From the NCBI GenBank assembly GCA_002162955.1, contig MABD01000018.1, positions 62,001 to 126,000 on the forward strand: a DNA stretch of 64,000 bases, written 5' to 3'. The notes below the pieces were generated by a model, which was not told where the DNA came from, searched no databases, and saw only the letters and a program-made list of their open reading frames with translations. Both the position numbers and the translations under genes were made by a program. This document shows, piece after piece, positions 18,260-28,164 of the stretch; the first letter of the stretch is position 1, and every line of letters starts with the position of its first letter. The DNA is from Gammaproteobacteria bacterium 45_16_T64 (GTDB lineage: Bacteria > Pseudomonadota > Gammaproteobacteria > Pseudomonadales > Ketobacteraceae).

Positions 18260-18339
18260 GACTATCCCCTCAACATGATCAGCATCGTTGATTTAGTAAT
18301 GAATTAGAAAGTAAAAATTGCCCGACCAGCGGGCTGCAT

Positions 18340-19521
18340 TTAGGAGCCCTTGGTAAACAGGTCACTCATTGAAGTAAAAAAGAAATCATCCACAGGGCTG
18401 TCAAATAGCCTTGAGGCTAAGAACTGATGAAAGTCTACGACCACACGTTCTAACTCGACAAGCTTTCCTCCCTGACTGAGAGTCCCACTCATACCGCTAT
18501 GCACTCGCTCACAGATTGCTTTATCTTCGGCAAAAAAATCTGCCGTTAGCTGTGCGCTTTTTTTATCTTCATAACCGGGCTTGTATGGGCTAATTGCACC
18601 TGAGCGTATACGAGAGTGTCCCGCGTCGAGTGGCAGTACCTGAATCCATGAAAAACTATCATAGGTTAGCACCCCGACAAATGAAGGCGGTAACGAAATA
18701 ATTAAGCAATGTTTATACGCTTCAGGGTAATTACCACGAAGAAACTTCATGAATTTATTGCTGTTATCCACAAGCTCACCTCCCGTGATGGTCCATTCGG
18801 AGCTACCCGCCAGATAGTAAGCATTCTTGGTTGGCGTCACCGGCTCAAGCGTATTCTTATGGACTTTAAATAGGTGATAACTTTCCATCGCATTTTCTAT
18901 TGCCAACTTCCAGTTGGATTCCCAATACTCCACCTCTCCCTGGTGCGCATAGGTAAATGTCGACAGGTCGAAGTTTACCAAGTAATCATCTATTCCCTGC
19001 ATGCGCTCAGCAAAAGACGAGGGGTCATCGGCAAGATTAATAAACAACAAACCATGCCAAGACTCCAGTGCGAATTGCGGCAAACAATGGCGCTCCTTAT
19101 CAACCGTAATGTTGCCTGTCATAGGCGCCGCTTTCAGACTACCTTCATCATCATACGCCCAACCATGATACGGACAGACAATACTAGTAGATAGATTCCC
19201 GAAGCCATCGTTAAGTAACGGTGTACCTCTGTGGCGACAGATGTTCGAAAGCGCACGAAGGCTCTTATCTTTCCCCCGCAAAATAGCAAGCTTTTCGCCG
19301 ACTAACTCAAAGGCAAAATAGTCTCCCGTCGCCGAAAGCTCTTGCTCAGTACAAATAAATACCCATTCATTTCGGAATATCGCGTCTTTTTCAAGAGCAT
19401 AGACACCTGGGTCAGTATAGGTCGCGAACGGCAGGCATACTGCGTCATCGATACCTGCCGATGCAGTATGTTGATATTGTACGAGCAAGTCTTGGTTACT
19501 TTTTTCATGGTTATCAGACAT
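18340..19521 (-). CDS. Rieske-type ring-hydroxylating oxygenase, alpha subunit
   Basis: The 393-residue protein has a Rieske [2Fe-2S] site Cys95-x-His97 ... Cys116-x2-His119 (CRHRG and CPYHGW). The mononuclear iron site is in ENAMESYHLFKVH (His216, His221). These oxygenases use O2 and electrons from a reductase to hydroxylate aromatic rings or demethylate/oxidise amines and sterols. No ferredoxin or reductase partner is in the window. GAGG precedes the ATG. It is first in a four-gene leftward unit and diverges from a TetR gene, with a 56-bp palindrome upstream of it. The substrate cannot be read from the sequence. Confidence 0.9.
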   Translation of the reverse strand: MSDNHEKSNQDLLVQYQHTASAGIDDAVCLPFATYTDPGVYALEKDAIFRNEWVFICTEQELSATGDYFAFELVGEKLAILRGKDKSLRALSNICRHRGTPLLNDGFGNLSTSIVCPYHGWAYDDEGSLKAAPMTGNITVDKERHCLPQFALESWHGLLFINLADDPSSFAERMQGIDDYLVNFDLSTFTYAHQGEVEYWESNWKLAIENAMESYHLFKVHKNTLEPVTPTKNAYYLAGSSEWTITGGELVDNSNKFMKFLRGNYPEAYKHCLIISLPPSFVGVLTYDSFSWIQVLPLDAGHSRIRSGAISPYKPGYEDKKSAQLTADFFAEDKAICERVHSGMSGTLSQGGKLVELERVVVDFHQFLASRLFDSPVDDFFFTSMSDLFTKGS

Positions 19522-19619
19522 TTACATATACCTCAACGCAATTAATCGACAGGCTCATGTGCAAGCATAGAAGAAAATTCATCAGTTTTCTCTCACCCCG
19601 CTATGAGACACACTTGTAC

Positions 19620-19675
19620 CATAGCAGCAAACTATTTGTGAGACAATGGTGTCCCACAAATAGTTTGCTGCTATG
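19620..19675. promoter_or_regulatory. 56-bp near-perfect palindrome, probable TetR operator
   Basis: Arms of 21 bases (19620-19640 and 19655-19675) are perfectly complementary. Inside them a single A/C mismatch is followed by a short stem around GACAATGGTGTC. It lies in the 255-bp gap between the Rieske gene (leftward) and the TetR gene (rightward). A TetR-family dimer, or a pair of dimers, would normally bind a palindrome in such a spot; arms of this length exceed the usual 14-20 bp operator. It would also form a strong cruciform or hairpin. Confidence 0.65.
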
Positions 19676-19726
19676 CTGTTGAGGATTTAGCTGATAAGCC
19701 TGCGCGTATTAAGCAATCCACCGCTC

Positions 19727-19735
19727 TGCTATGAT
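19727..19735 (+). promoter_or_regulatory. possible extended -10 promoter of the TetR gene
   Basis: TGCTATGAT forms an extended -10 element about 40 bases before the ATG at 19777 and downstream of the palindrome. The -35 region is poor. This is a weak call based on pattern only. Confidence 0.3.
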
Positions 19736-19776
19736 ACGCCCCTGTTTCACTGACTTTGTAAAATTAAGCTACTGCT

Positions 19777-20343
19777 ATGAACCCTAACGATGCCCGCGCA
19801 TCCCGCTCCCGCAGAGCGCTACTAGACGCAAGCCTAGAATTGCTACTACAAAAACCCACCGCATCCCTAAGCGAAGTGGCAGCACACGCTGGCGTTGGGC
19901 GAGCAACGCTGTATAGGCATTTTGATACCAGAGACAAGCTCGTTTGCGCCATCACCTTAGATTCATTGGGTGCAATTCAGTCAGTTGTTCAGCCAATTCT
20001 CGATGAAGAGCTTAGTGCGGAGGCTACGCTAACGCGTATTATCGGCGCTATTGTCCCCCTCGCCAACCAATACCATTTCCTACTATCGCTTTGGAATATA
20101 GGTGCAGATGACCCTCAGGTTATGGAGATCTACAACCAACAACTCGCATCGCTATTTGAGCTTGTTGAAAGAGGAAAGTCAGAAGGCTGGATAAAGCCCT
20201 CACTGAATAGCCGTTGGATAGTAACAACCATTGATAGCCTTATCTATTCTGCTTGGTGGATGTTGGGACAAGGCGAAATGACGGAAGACGAAGTGACAAC
20301 ACATATCCTCGACACGTTATTCTCTGGAATTACCAAAAAATAG
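19777..20343 (+). CDS. TetR-family transcriptional regulator
   Basis: The 188-residue protein has an N-terminal helix-turn-helix (SLSEVAAHAGVGRATLYRHF, about 36-55) and an all-helical ligand domain. It is transcribed away from the Rieske operon, and the 56-bp palindrome lies between them, so it most likely represses that operon and itself. The ligand, perhaps the oxygenase substrate, is unknown. The following membrane-protein and DyP genes run in the same direction after 81 bases and could be part of the same regulon. No strong ribosome site is seen before the ATG. Confidence 0.9.
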   Translation: MNPNDARASRSRRALLDASLELLLQKPTASLSEVAAHAGVGRATLYRHFDTRDKLVCAITLDSLGAIQSVVQPILDEELSAEATLTRIIGAIVPLANQYHFLLSLWNIGADDPQVMEIYNQQLASLFELVERGKSEGWIKPSLNSRWIVTTIDSLIYSAWWMLGQGEMTEDEVTTHILDTLFSGITKK

Positions 20344-20424
20344 CCGCACAAATATTCCACTCTGTATACCAACCATGTACTCTTAGACTCAAACCTGCGA
20401 TTAACCAAGGGAATGAGTATTGTT

Positions 20425-21699
20425 ATGGCTGAGTTTTTTCATCGACGGCATGTCCCGGTCAACATTCTATGCCCCATTCGCCCAGAAAAAATTGGAGCAT
20501 TAGCCGACTACCTGGAAGACCTCAACAATCGCATCAGAGAAAAGTCGCACCCGTTATTTCAACAAATTAACACCCATCATTTTTGCCGCTGGACCGTACT
20601 ACCCGCATCCAAAGGCGAACGCGGAGAATACCCCGCCCAATTACTCTTTGAATCCAATATCGATGAAAACTTATCATCCTATGTAGAACGCCTCATAAAG
20701 AAAGACAAGCAAACGCTGCTGGATATTTATCAACATTGCGAACGTTTCGATGCAAGCCAATGTGAAAGCTACTTACTCGACCATAGTATTTCAACTCCCA
20801 TGTATTACCGTGGTGCCCATTATCATAGCTGCAAACAAATTAAGAGGGACCAAATACTCTACAAGGTGCTCGAAGGTTTTATCGATGAAAAGCAGGACAG
20901 TGGCTCCCTGATTGATTACTTTGATTCCGGCTTGAGAGAACAGCTCATTCGACATGTCAAAAATAGCAATATTTCATGGCCATTCGACACCTTACAACGG
21001 CAACCGGATCCCTATTGGCCAATGGCTATTGGCATTATTCCTGTACTTTTGCTGTTATCTCCAATACTTCTCCCATTGATAGCTGTTTGGTTTTATTTTC
21101 TACGCAAACATGAAAAGTCTGAATTACCAGAAGTACATGATAACAATATGACCGAGCGCCACGCCCACGTCGCTAGCGTAACCAAGGATGAACAACAGGC
21201 CGTTCAAAGTCCAATGACCAGTGTGGTTGAGATCAAGCCAGGGCTATTTCGGTTACTAACGCTTAAGGCCGTGCTATGGCTTCTAAACCTGCTGAGTAAT
21301 ATTTTTTACAATCGAGGAGAATTGGGCTCTATTAATAGCATCCATTTTGCTCGCTGGATCATTACTGACGACAACAAGCGTTTGGTTTTTTTATCCAATT
21401 ATGACGGTAGCTGGGAAAACTATTTGGGCGATTTCATTGACCGGGCAGCGGTAGGCTTAACCGCCGTGTGGAGCAATGCCGAAGGCTTCCCAAGAGCAAC
21501 ACGACTGATACGAGAGGGGGCCACCGATGACATCCGATTTAAAGCATATGCCCGTAAGAGTCAAACCAAGACCGCATGTTGGTATAGCGCCTACCCTGAA
21601 CTGTCGCTTCAGAACGTCATTAACAATAGCAAGATTCGTCAAGGCCTGACGAATAACATGGACGAAAAAGAACTTAGCCTCTGGCTCTCTCGCTTTTAA
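20425..21699 (+). CDS. membrane protein with duplicated domain, DyP-associated
   Basis: I know no functional name for this protein of about 424 residues. The two halves share a pattern. The N-terminal half has HHFCRWTVLP...LLFESNIDE...YVERL; the C-terminal half has IHFARWIITD...LVFLSNYDG...YLGDFID. Two adjacent hydrophobic segments (about 195-220) separate the copies, so the two soluble domains flank a short membrane hairpin. ATGs occur at 20413 and 20425; AAGGGA directly abuts the first, so the second is more likely. The stop is 21 bases before the DyP peroxidase start, implying one operon. A role in anchoring or delivering substrate to the peroxidase is a guess. Confidence 0.7.
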   Translation: MAEFFHRRHVPVNILCPIRPEKIGALADYLEDLNNRIREKSHPLFQQINTHHFCRWTVLPASKGERGEYPAQLLFESNIDENLSSYVERLIKKDKQTLLDIYQHCERFDASQCESYLLDHSISTPMYYRGAHYHSCKQIKRDQILYKVLEGFIDEKQDSGSLIDYFDSGLREQLIRHVKNSNISWPFDTLQRQPDPYWPMAIGIIPVLLLLSPILLPLIAVWFYFLRKHEKSELPEVHDNNMTERHAHVASVTKDEQQAVQSPMTSVVEIKPGLFRLLTLKAVLWLLNLLSNIFYNRGELGSINSIHFARWIITDDNKRLVFLSNYDGSWENYLGDFIDRAAVGLTAVWSNAEGFPRATRLIREGATDDIRFKAYARKSQTKTACWYSAYPELSLQNVINNSKIRQGLTNNMDEKELSLWLSRF

Positions 21700-21720
21700 C
21701 CCTAGAATAAGAACAAGACC

Positions 21721-23100
21721 ATGAATCAAGATGATCTCTCAGATATTCAAAGTGTCATTTTATATGCATATAAGAACCTACCGCATGCTTCATATCTCAT
21801 ACTCAGTATCGAGCACCCGGATTTATTTAAACAATGGTTACGCGAACACCTTCCCGAGGTGACACCCAGTACACAAAAAGATACCTCTTCGGCGCTGAAT
21901 ATCGCTTTCACTTCTTCTGGATTAGAAAACTTAGGGCTACCGCAAGATACCCATGAACAATTTTCCAGAGAGTTCAAAGAGGGGATATACACGGAGAAAA
22001 GAAGCCAATTACTGGGGGACATAGGATCGAACGCTTCAGAGCATTGGGAATGGGGCGGTAAAGCTAGGCCTACCGTTGACGCGATACTATTATGTTTTTC
22101 TGAGACAGAAAGCGGCCTATCGGATCTCGTAACCCACCTAACTTATGAACTTGAAGCCTATACATCAATACACCCATTAACCACTGAAGCCCTATACGAA
22201 AGAAAAGAACATTTTGGCTTCCGAGATGGCGTTTCACAACCAGGTATCAAAGGTATACACACGCAAAACTCCGATCAATTGCCCGCTGGGGAGTTTTTGC
22301 TCGGCCATACTAGCGCATACGGTAGCGATACACCCGCACCAGGAAGCGAGCATGACAAGAGCCATCGTTATGCAAATTTTGGCTATAACGGCAGCTACCT
22401 AGTATTTCGACAATTAGAGCAGGATGTTCAGGGGTTTTGGCGTTATCTAGACAACCAAAGTTCAGAAGAAAATGACAAAGTGTATCTCGCCGCTAAAATG
22501 GTCGGTCGCTGGCCCAATGGGGCTCCTCTGGAGTTATTCCCAGATAGAGAACCTGAACATTTTAATCCCAATAGCGCCAATAGCTTCGATTTCTCCGGAG
22601 ACACCATGGGGCACAAATGTCCCATGGCTTCCCATATTCGCCGCACCAATCCCCGCGCAACAGATCTAGGTCTTGATGAGGATGAAGCAGTACGCAGTGT
22701 TAACCACCACAGAATATTACGACGCGGTCGCCCCTATGGGAAACCACTACACAGTAAACTATTGCCCACATCGATGCTTAAAGCCGAAGATAATGGAGAA
22801 ACTCGAGGACTGCAATTCCTCTGCTTTAATGCCGACCTGGCAAGGCAGTTTGAATTTATTCAACAAACCTGGGTTAACAATGAGAAATTCAACGGTCTCT
22901 ATAATGATCTAGACCCTCTTTTAGGCGCGAGACCAAGACCATCGGGCCCCTCTGGAGATGACTTTAGCATCGCTAAAAAACCCATTCGTCAGAGACTGAA
23001 GTGCGTCCCACAATTTGTCACTACTCGTGGCGCTAGCTATTTTTTTATGCCTAGCCTATCTGCGCTTAAGCAATTAGCGCATACCGATACTGACGCCTAA
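21721..23100 (+). CDS. DyP-type heme peroxidase
   Basis: The 459-residue protein has the hallmark distal motif FGFRDGVSQP (catalytic Asp169). The proximal block GHKCPMASHIRRTNPR has His305 as the likely heme ligand. RILRRGRPYG follows and contains the distal arginine region. These features place it with the long DyP forms (class V/D-like). It oxidises dyes, phenolics or other bulky substrates with H2O2. There is no signal peptide or Tat motif, so it is probably cytoplasmic unless held by the membrane protein upstream. A strong bidirectional terminator follows. Confidence 0.92.
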   Translation: MNQDDLSDIQSVILYAYKNLPHASYLILSIEHPDLFKQWLREHLPEVTPSTQKDTSSALNIAFTSSGLENLGLPQDTHEQFSREFKEGIYTEKRSQLLGDIGSNASEHWEWGGKARPTVDAILLCFSETESGLSDLVTHLTYELEAYTSIHPLTTEALYERKEHFGFRDGVSQPGIKGIHTQNSDQLPAGEFLLGHTSAYGSDTPAPGSEHDKSHRYANFGYNGSYLVFRQLEQDVQGFWRYLDNQSSEENDKVYLAAKMVGRWPNGAPLELFPDREPEHFNPNSANSFDFSGDTMGHKCPMASHIRRTNPRATDLGLDEDEAVRSVNHHRILRRGRPYGKPLHSKLLPTSMLKAEDNGETRGLQFLCFNADLARQFEFIQQTWVNNEKFNGLYNDLDPLLGARPRPSGPSGDDFSIAKKPIRQRLKCVPQFVTTRGASYFFMPSLSALKQLAHTDTDA

Positions 23101-23130
23101 GTCGAGTGTCCAAACCGTCGCCTTAATTTA

Positions 23131-23173
23131 CGAGCATAAAAAAAGCGCCATCAAGGCGCTTTTTTTATGCTCG
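23131..23173. terminator. bidirectional intrinsic terminator
   Basis: A perfect 19-bp stem (23131-23149 with 23155-23173) has a 5-base ATCAA loop. It holds a GCGCC core, with seven A's on one arm and seven T's on the other, so it works on both strands. It sits between the convergent DyP peroxidase and nhaD genes. Confidence 0.92.
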
Positions 23174-23189
23174 TCTACAACCAATACAA

Positions 23190-24569
23190 TCAGCCATTAA
23201 CAAGATAATGTGCATAGATACTAGCAGCATAACCAAGTCCTACTGCCCAGCTCCACTTAAGGTGACTAAAGAAAGTATACTTTCCTTGCGACTGCCCCAT
23301 GAGTGCAACACCTGCCGCAGAGCCTACCGATAACAAGCTACCACCGACACCCGCAGTTAACGTAACGAGTAACCATTGGTAAAGATCCATCTCTGGGCTC
23401 ATGCTCAAAATCGCAAACATAACCGGGATATTATCCACTACTGCAGACAGTAAGCCAGCGACGATATTCGCGACGGTTGGACCCCAGCCGTCATACATAA
23501 TATTGGATGCCTCGGCCAAATAGCCAATAGTCCCTAGACCACCAACACAAAAAATGACCCCAAAGAAGAATAACAAGGTATCCCACTCAGCCTTAGCCAC
23601 TTTGGAAAAGATATTAAACTCATCCATTTCGGTATCCGATGGTGTAGTAACCTTAATATAGTAGGCAAATAGGAATAGGTAAGACAGCCCAGTCATCATC
23701 CCTAAGAATGGGGGCAAGTGTAAGAACTGCTTAAAGCTTACCGCCGTCACGATCGTAAGCATGAAAAGAATACAAATTCGGATTGCACCGCGCTTCATCG
23801 GCACGGCCTCTTCCACTACTGCAGGTGTTTCTTTCGGTACAGCAAAGCTCATGATGACCGCAGGTACAATATAGTTAACCACCGAAGGGATAAACAGAGC
23901 AAAGAACTCAAAGAAACTTGCTTTGTTTGCCTGCCATACCATCAAGGTCGTAATATCGCCGAAAGGGCTAAAGGCACCACCAGCGTTTGCAGCCACAACA
24001 ATATTAATAAACGCGAGGCTCACAAATTTAAGGTTATCACTCCCCACTGCCAGTACCACAGCCCCCATCAAGAGTGCTGTAGTGAGGTTATCCGCAACGG
24101 GTGAGATAAAGAAAGCCAGAATACCGGTAATCCAAAATAGCGCTCTGTAGCTATAGCCTTTGCTCACAAGGAAACAGCGCAAAGATTCAAATACATTTCG
24201 CTCCGTCATAGCATTGATATAGATCATTGCCGTCAACAAGAACAAGAAGAGCGCCGCGTATTCCATTAGGTTATGCGTCACTGCAGCATCAATGATAGCC
24301 TCACCACCGTCAACCTGCTTACCAATCAATGCGACTAACACCCATACAACACCCGCCGCTAACATCACCGGCTTCGATTTACGTAGGTGAATAAACTCTT
24401 CTGCGATAACAAAACAGTAAGCAATCGTAAATAAAACAATTGCCGCAATCCCTAATGGAGACCCGATCATATCTAACGTTGCAGCTGTACCGCTACTTGA
24501 CGCCCACGCGGGTGAAGCAGCACCCAATAAACCAATTACACTCACTAATAGATAACTTACAGCTTTCAA
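23190..24569 (-). CDS. nhaD: NhaD-type Na+/H+ antiporter
   Basis: This polytopic membrane protein of about 459 residues has the NhaD-family segments FISPVADNLTTALLMG and GGAFSPFGDITTLMVW, and a late VDNIPVMFAIL motif. It exchanges Na+ (or Li+) for protons across the inner membrane, as expected for a marine or salt-exposed cell. I place the start at TTG 24569: AGGAGA lies six bases before it, and translation from there gives a clean signal-like N-terminus ending near SPAWAS. An in-frame ATG at 24629 would add 20 non-hydrophobic residues without a ribosome site. It is the last gene of a leftward run after pntA, pntB and a DUF1289 gene. Confidence 0.92.
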   Translation of the reverse strand: MKAVSYLLVSVIGLLGAASPAWASSSGTAATLDMIGSPLGIAAIVLFTIAYCFVIAEEFIHLRKSKPVMLAAGVVWVLVALIGKQVDGGEAIIDAAVTHNLMEYAALFLFLLTAMIYINAMTERNVFESLRCFLVSKGYSYRALFWITGILAFFISPVADNLTTALLMGAVVLAVGSDNLKFVSLAFINIVVAANAGGAFSPFGDITTLMVWQANKASFFEFFALFIPSVVNYIVPAVIMSFAVPKETPAVVEEAVPMKRGAIRICILFMLTIVTAVSFKQFLHLPPFLGMMTGLSYLFLFAYYIKVTTPSDTEMDEFNIFSKVAKAEWDTLLFFFGVIFCVGGLGTIGYLAEASNIMYDGWGPTVANIVAGLLSAVVDNIPVMFAILSMSPEMDLYQWLLVTLTAGVGGSLLSVGSAAGVALMGQSQGKYTFFSHLKWSWAVGLGYAASIYAHYLVNG

Positions 24570-24674
24570 CGTTTCTCTCCTGATTTTTAAGCCGGCGTAG
24601 TTTACCGAAATCAGGGGAAAAAGCATCAACAGAAGATAAAATACTCAATTAATCAAAAGGCCAACCAACACACC

Positions 24675-24959
24675 TCAAAAAGGTAATGAGTGGTTCTTCA
24701 TGGCCAATCGCTCTTTAGCTCGCCGTAATATTGCCTCTTTCTCCTCGTCAGAAGCCGCATTCCAGCCTGTAATCTCAGACAGTGCCCGACCACAACCTAG
24801 ACACACATCGTCTGCATCTAGACAACAATTTCGCACACATGGGCCCGCTGTCTTCGCATTTTTGGCATAGGCTATTGGCGGATATAATTCTCGTAGGGTC
24901 ATGACCACCTCTACTTGCTTCACAAGCTCTGAGTGAGTGCACACTATCGATGAAGCCAT
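24675..24959 (-). CDS. DUF1289 domain protein
   Basis: The 94-residue protein has the DUF1289 cysteine signature: GPCVRNCCLD followed by CLGCGRALSEITGW. It probably binds a metal such as zinc or an Fe-S cluster; function is unknown. AAGGAG eight bases upstream fixes the start at the ATG at 24959 rather than the ATG/GTG ten codons earlier. It lies between pntB and nhaD in the same direction. The family is often found as a small gene beside redox enzymes, but no partner is proven. Confidence 0.82.
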   Translation of the reverse strand: MASSIVCTHSELVKQVEVVMTLRELYPPIAYAKNAKTAGPCVRNCCLDADDVCLGCGRALSEITGWNAASDEEKEAILRRAKERLAMKNHSLPF

Positions 24960-25083
24960 TGATAGTGCTCCTTCTTTTAGCATAACCAAAGACTGAAATT
25001 TCGCCAGCTTTCAATAATGTACGGATTTGGCCAGTGTCTTCGATTATTTATTTCCACTCAATTTTTACTTATATATTCGCCTT

Positions 25084-26478
25084 TCACACTTTTAATGCAG
25101 ACAAGACACTGCCCATGCTATCGCGCGCATCGCCAAATAGCATTCTCGTATTATCCTTGTAAAACAATGGGTTATCGACCCCAGCATACCCTGTTGCCAT
25201 ACCCCGCTTTAACACCACAGAGGTTTTTGCTTTCCAAACCTCCAACACCGGCATGCCATATATGGGGCTAGACTCATCTTCCGCTGCCCCAGGGTTTACA
25301 ATATCGTTGGCACCAATGACCAGAACCACGTCCGTCAGCGGCATATCATCATTGATCTCGTCCATCTCCATGACGATGTCGTAAGGCACCTTGGCTTCTG
25401 CTAAAAGCACATTCATATGGCCAGGCAAACGCCCCGCCACGGGGTGAATTCCAAAGCGAACCTCAATACCTTTATCTTTTAACAAGCGTGTAATGTCATA
25501 TACTGTATTCTGCGCCTGGGCCACTGCCATGCCATACCCTGGCACGATAATTACCTGTGCAGCATCCAGTAACATCCCCGCCACTTCATCGGCAGAGGTC
25601 GCAATGGTATCCTTTGGCCCTTCATCACTCGACCCTACTGCCACGGCCTTTTGCCCGAAGCCTCCCAAGATAACACTGACAAATGACCGATTCATGGCTC
25701 GGCACATGATATAACTCAGAATCGCCCCACTACTTCCCACCAGTGCACCCACCACAATTAACAGATCATTCGAAAGCATAAATCCCGTTGCCGCTGCGGC
25801 CCACCCCGAATAGCTATTCAACATGGACACAACAACCGGCATATCGGCGCCACCAATGGCCATCACCAAATGTATACCCAGCAAAAATGCTAACGCCGTC
25901 ATAATCAACAAGTAGCTTAATGCGGGTTCGTGCTCTGCACCGACAAATAAATACCCCAACACCACTGTCGCCAACAGAATACCCATGTTCAACACATGGC
26001 GACCAGGCAACATCAACGGTGTACTAGAAATGCTTCCCTTTAACTTTCCAAAAGCCACCACTGACCCGGTAAACGTAATACCACCGATAAAGACGCCTAA
26101 GAATATTTCGACTTCGTGAACAATTTTTTCAGCAACGCTAGCAAACGCTGCCTCCCCGAGAAAGCTGCCAACCCCTACCAGCACCGCGGCTAAACCCACA
26201 AAACTGTGTAGCATAGCAACCAATTCTGGCATTTCTGTCATTTCGACTCGCTTGGCTAAGAAAAGCCCAATACATCCACCGACGAGAATTGCCGCTATTA
26301 GCACGCCATATCCCGTCACATGTTCACTCAAAATAGTGGCGACGATCGCGATCGCCATACCAATCATCCCAAATAAATTCCCTCGCTGAGCACTTTCCTG
26401 GTGACTCAAACCGCCTAAGCTCAAAACAAATAAGATACTCGCGCCAATATACGCCGCGGTTAATACACCTTCTGACAT
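25084..26478 (-). CDS. pntB: NAD(P) transhydrogenase, beta subunit
   Basis: The 464-residue subunit has about eight or nine N-terminal transmembrane segments (domain II). The C-terminal NADP(H)-binding domain III has the [12 protein letters not shown] and [12 protein letters not shown] motifs and a late [13 protein letters not shown]. With PntA it couples proton entry to hydride transfer from NADH to NADP+, supplying NADPH. The length matches E. coli PntB. The start is 12 bases after the pntA stop, so they are one operon. Confidence 0.97.
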   Translation of the reverse strand: MSEGVLTAAYIGASILFVLSLGGLSHQESAQRGNLFGMIGMAIAIVATILSEHVTGYGVLIAAILVGGCIGLFLAKRVEMTEMPELVAMLHSFVGLAAVLVGVGSFLGEAAFASVAEKIVHEVEIFLGVFIGGITFTGSVVAFGKLKGSISSTPLMLPGRHVLNMGILLATVVLGYLFVGAEHEPALSYLLIMTALAFLLGIHLVMAIGGADMPVVVSMLNSYSGWAAAATGFMLSNDLLIVVGALVGSSGAILSYIMCRAMNRSFVSVILGGFGQKAVAVGSSDEGPKDTIATSADEVAGMLLDAAQVIIVPGYGMAVAQAQNTVYDITRLLKDKGIEVRFGIHPVAGRLPGHMNVLLAEAKVPYDIVMEMDEINDDMPLTDVVLVIGANDIVNPGAAEDESSPIYGMPVLEVWKAKTSVVLKRGMATGYAGVDNPLFYKDNTRMLFGDARDSMGSVLSALKV

Positions 26479-26490
26479 AAATAACCCCTA

Positions 26491-28038
26491 TTATTTTCTG
26501 AACATGCGCAACATACGCTGAGTCACTGCAAAACCGCCACCAATATTAATAGACGCTATCAACACAGCCACCGCAGCCAGAATCGTCACAGGCTCAGATA
26601 GCTCACCTGATATTTGCAATACTGCACCGAGAACAATAATACCGCTGATAGCATTGGTCACACTCATCAAGGGAGTATGTAGAGCAGGCGTCACATTCCA
26701 TACCACCTGATAACCCACAAAACAGGCCAAGATAAAAACAATAAAGTGGGATAAAAATGCAGGAGGAGCGGTAGCACCAATGCCGAGCAACAATGCTCCC
26801 GCTACCAATAACACAGGAATATTAAGTCTCTTCGGACCATGATCTATCGCTTTAGCTTCCGGTGCTGTCTGGACTGATGCTGGTTTGGCAATCGCCGGAA
26901 CCTTTAGCGGAGGCGGAGGGAATGTGACATTCCCTCCATGCACCACCGTTGCCCCTCGTATCACATCATCTTCCATGTCGATATGAAACCCATCGCCTTT
27001 GCACATGTCCGTAAGTAAGTGAACGAGATTTTGAGCATACAAACTACTGGACTGTGTGGGTAACCGGCTCGGTAAATCGGTGTACCCTATAATTGATACG
27101 CCATGCTTAACCACAACGTGATCTTTTTCCGTGAGCTCGCAATTACCCCCTGTTTCAGCCGCCAGATCGACAATAACGCTACCCTCCTTCATTTCTATCA
27201 CCATGTCTTCTGTGATCAACGTGGGTGCAGGGCGTCCCGGTATCAATGCAGTTGTCATGATAATATCAACATCTTTAGCCTGTTCTAGGAACAGCGCCAT
27301 CTCAGCGTCGATAAACTCTTTCGACATAACCTTCGCATAACCACCCTCACCGGAGCCATCTTCTTCAAAATTCAGCTCAAGAAATTCCGCTCCCATACTT
27401 TCGACTTGCTCTTTAACCTCAGGGCGGGTATCAAATGCACGGACAATGGCACCCAAACTATTGGCCGTACCAATACCTGAAAGACCAGCAACGCCAGCAC
27501 CAATAATCATTACCTTTGCCGGTGGTATTCGCCCAGCAGCGGTGATCTGACCGGTAAAAAATCGTCCAAAATGATGGCCTGCTTCCATGATCGCACGATA
27601 ACCGGCGATATTCGCCATGGAACTTAATGCATCCATTTTTTGAGAGCGGGAGATACGTGGTATCGCATCAATGGCTAACGCAGAGACTTTCCTATTATTA
27701 AGTTTCTCTAGAAGTTCTGGCTGCTGTGCAGGCTGTAAAAAACACACAAGCGTCTGCCGGGGGCGCAATAGTTCGGTTTCGTCAATATTAAGAGAAGGAT
27801 GATGCTCTGGGGCGCGTACTTTTAAAATAATGTCAGCTTCTGACCAACAGGATTCGCAATCTTTTGCGATAACAGCCCCCGCATCTTGATAGGCTGTGTC
27901 GGTGAAGGCTGCATCTGCACCCGCCCCGGTTTCAATAATAATCTCAAAGCCAAGCTTGAGTAATTTCTTAACTGATTCGGGTGTCGCCGCTACGCGCCGC
28001 TCCCCCTGATGAATTTCTTTTGGTATTCCAATCTTCAT
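26491..28038 (-). CDS. pntA: NAD(P) transhydrogenase, alpha subunit
   Basis: The 515-residue subunit is of the fused E. coli type. The NAD(H)-binding domain I starts with [16 protein letters not shown] and has [20 protein letters not shown] and the nucleotide loop [18 protein letters not shown] Pro/Ala linker is followed by four C-terminal membrane helices ending in [13 protein letters not shown]. It works with PntB to make NADPH at the inner membrane. It is first of the pntAB pair, downstream of a terminator that separates it from the enoyl-CoA hydratase gene. Confidence 0.97.
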   Translation of the reverse strand: MKIGIPKEIHQGERRVAATPESVKKLLKLGFEIIIETGAGADAAFTDTAYQDAGAVIAKDCESCWSEADIILKVRAPEHHPSLNIDETELLRPRQTLVCFLQPAQQPELLEKLNNRKVSALAIDAIPRISRSQKMDALSSMANIAGYRAIMEAGHHFGRFFTGQITAAGRIPPAKVMIIGAGVAGLSGIGTANSLGAIVRAFDTRPEVKEQVESMGAEFLELNFEEDGSGEGGYAKVMSKEFIDAEMALFLEQAKDVDIIMTTALIPGRPAPTLITEDMVIEMKEGSVIVDLAAETGGNCELTEKDHVVVKHGVSIIGYTDLPSRLPTQSSSLYAQNLVHLLTDMCKGDGFHIDMEDDVIRGATVVHGGNVTFPPPPLKVPAIAKPASVQTAPEAKAIDHGPKRLNIPVLLVAGALLLGIGATAPPAFLSHFIVFILACFVGYQVVWNVTPALHTPLMSVTNAISGIIVLGAVLQISGELSEPVTILAAVAVLIASINIGGGFAVTQRMLRMFRK

Positions 28039-28115
28039 TCATGCACTCCAGCAACGCAAATAAAACTGCTGAATTAATTTAAGCACGAAAACTGATGAAG
28101 TTCATTAACGAAAAA

Positions 28116-28145
28116 CGGGGAATAGGCTAAAAAACCTATTCCCCG
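28116..28145 (-). terminator. intrinsic terminator after the enoyl-CoA hydratase gene
   Basis: A perfect 11-bp stem (CGGGGAATAGG at 28116-28126 with 28135-28145) has an 8-base loop. On the minus strand it is followed by TTTTTCG. It lies about 20 bases after the hydratase stop and upstream of pntA, so the two units are transcribed separately. Confidence 0.85.
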
Positions 28146-28164
28146 CATCGGTAAAGCTTATTTA

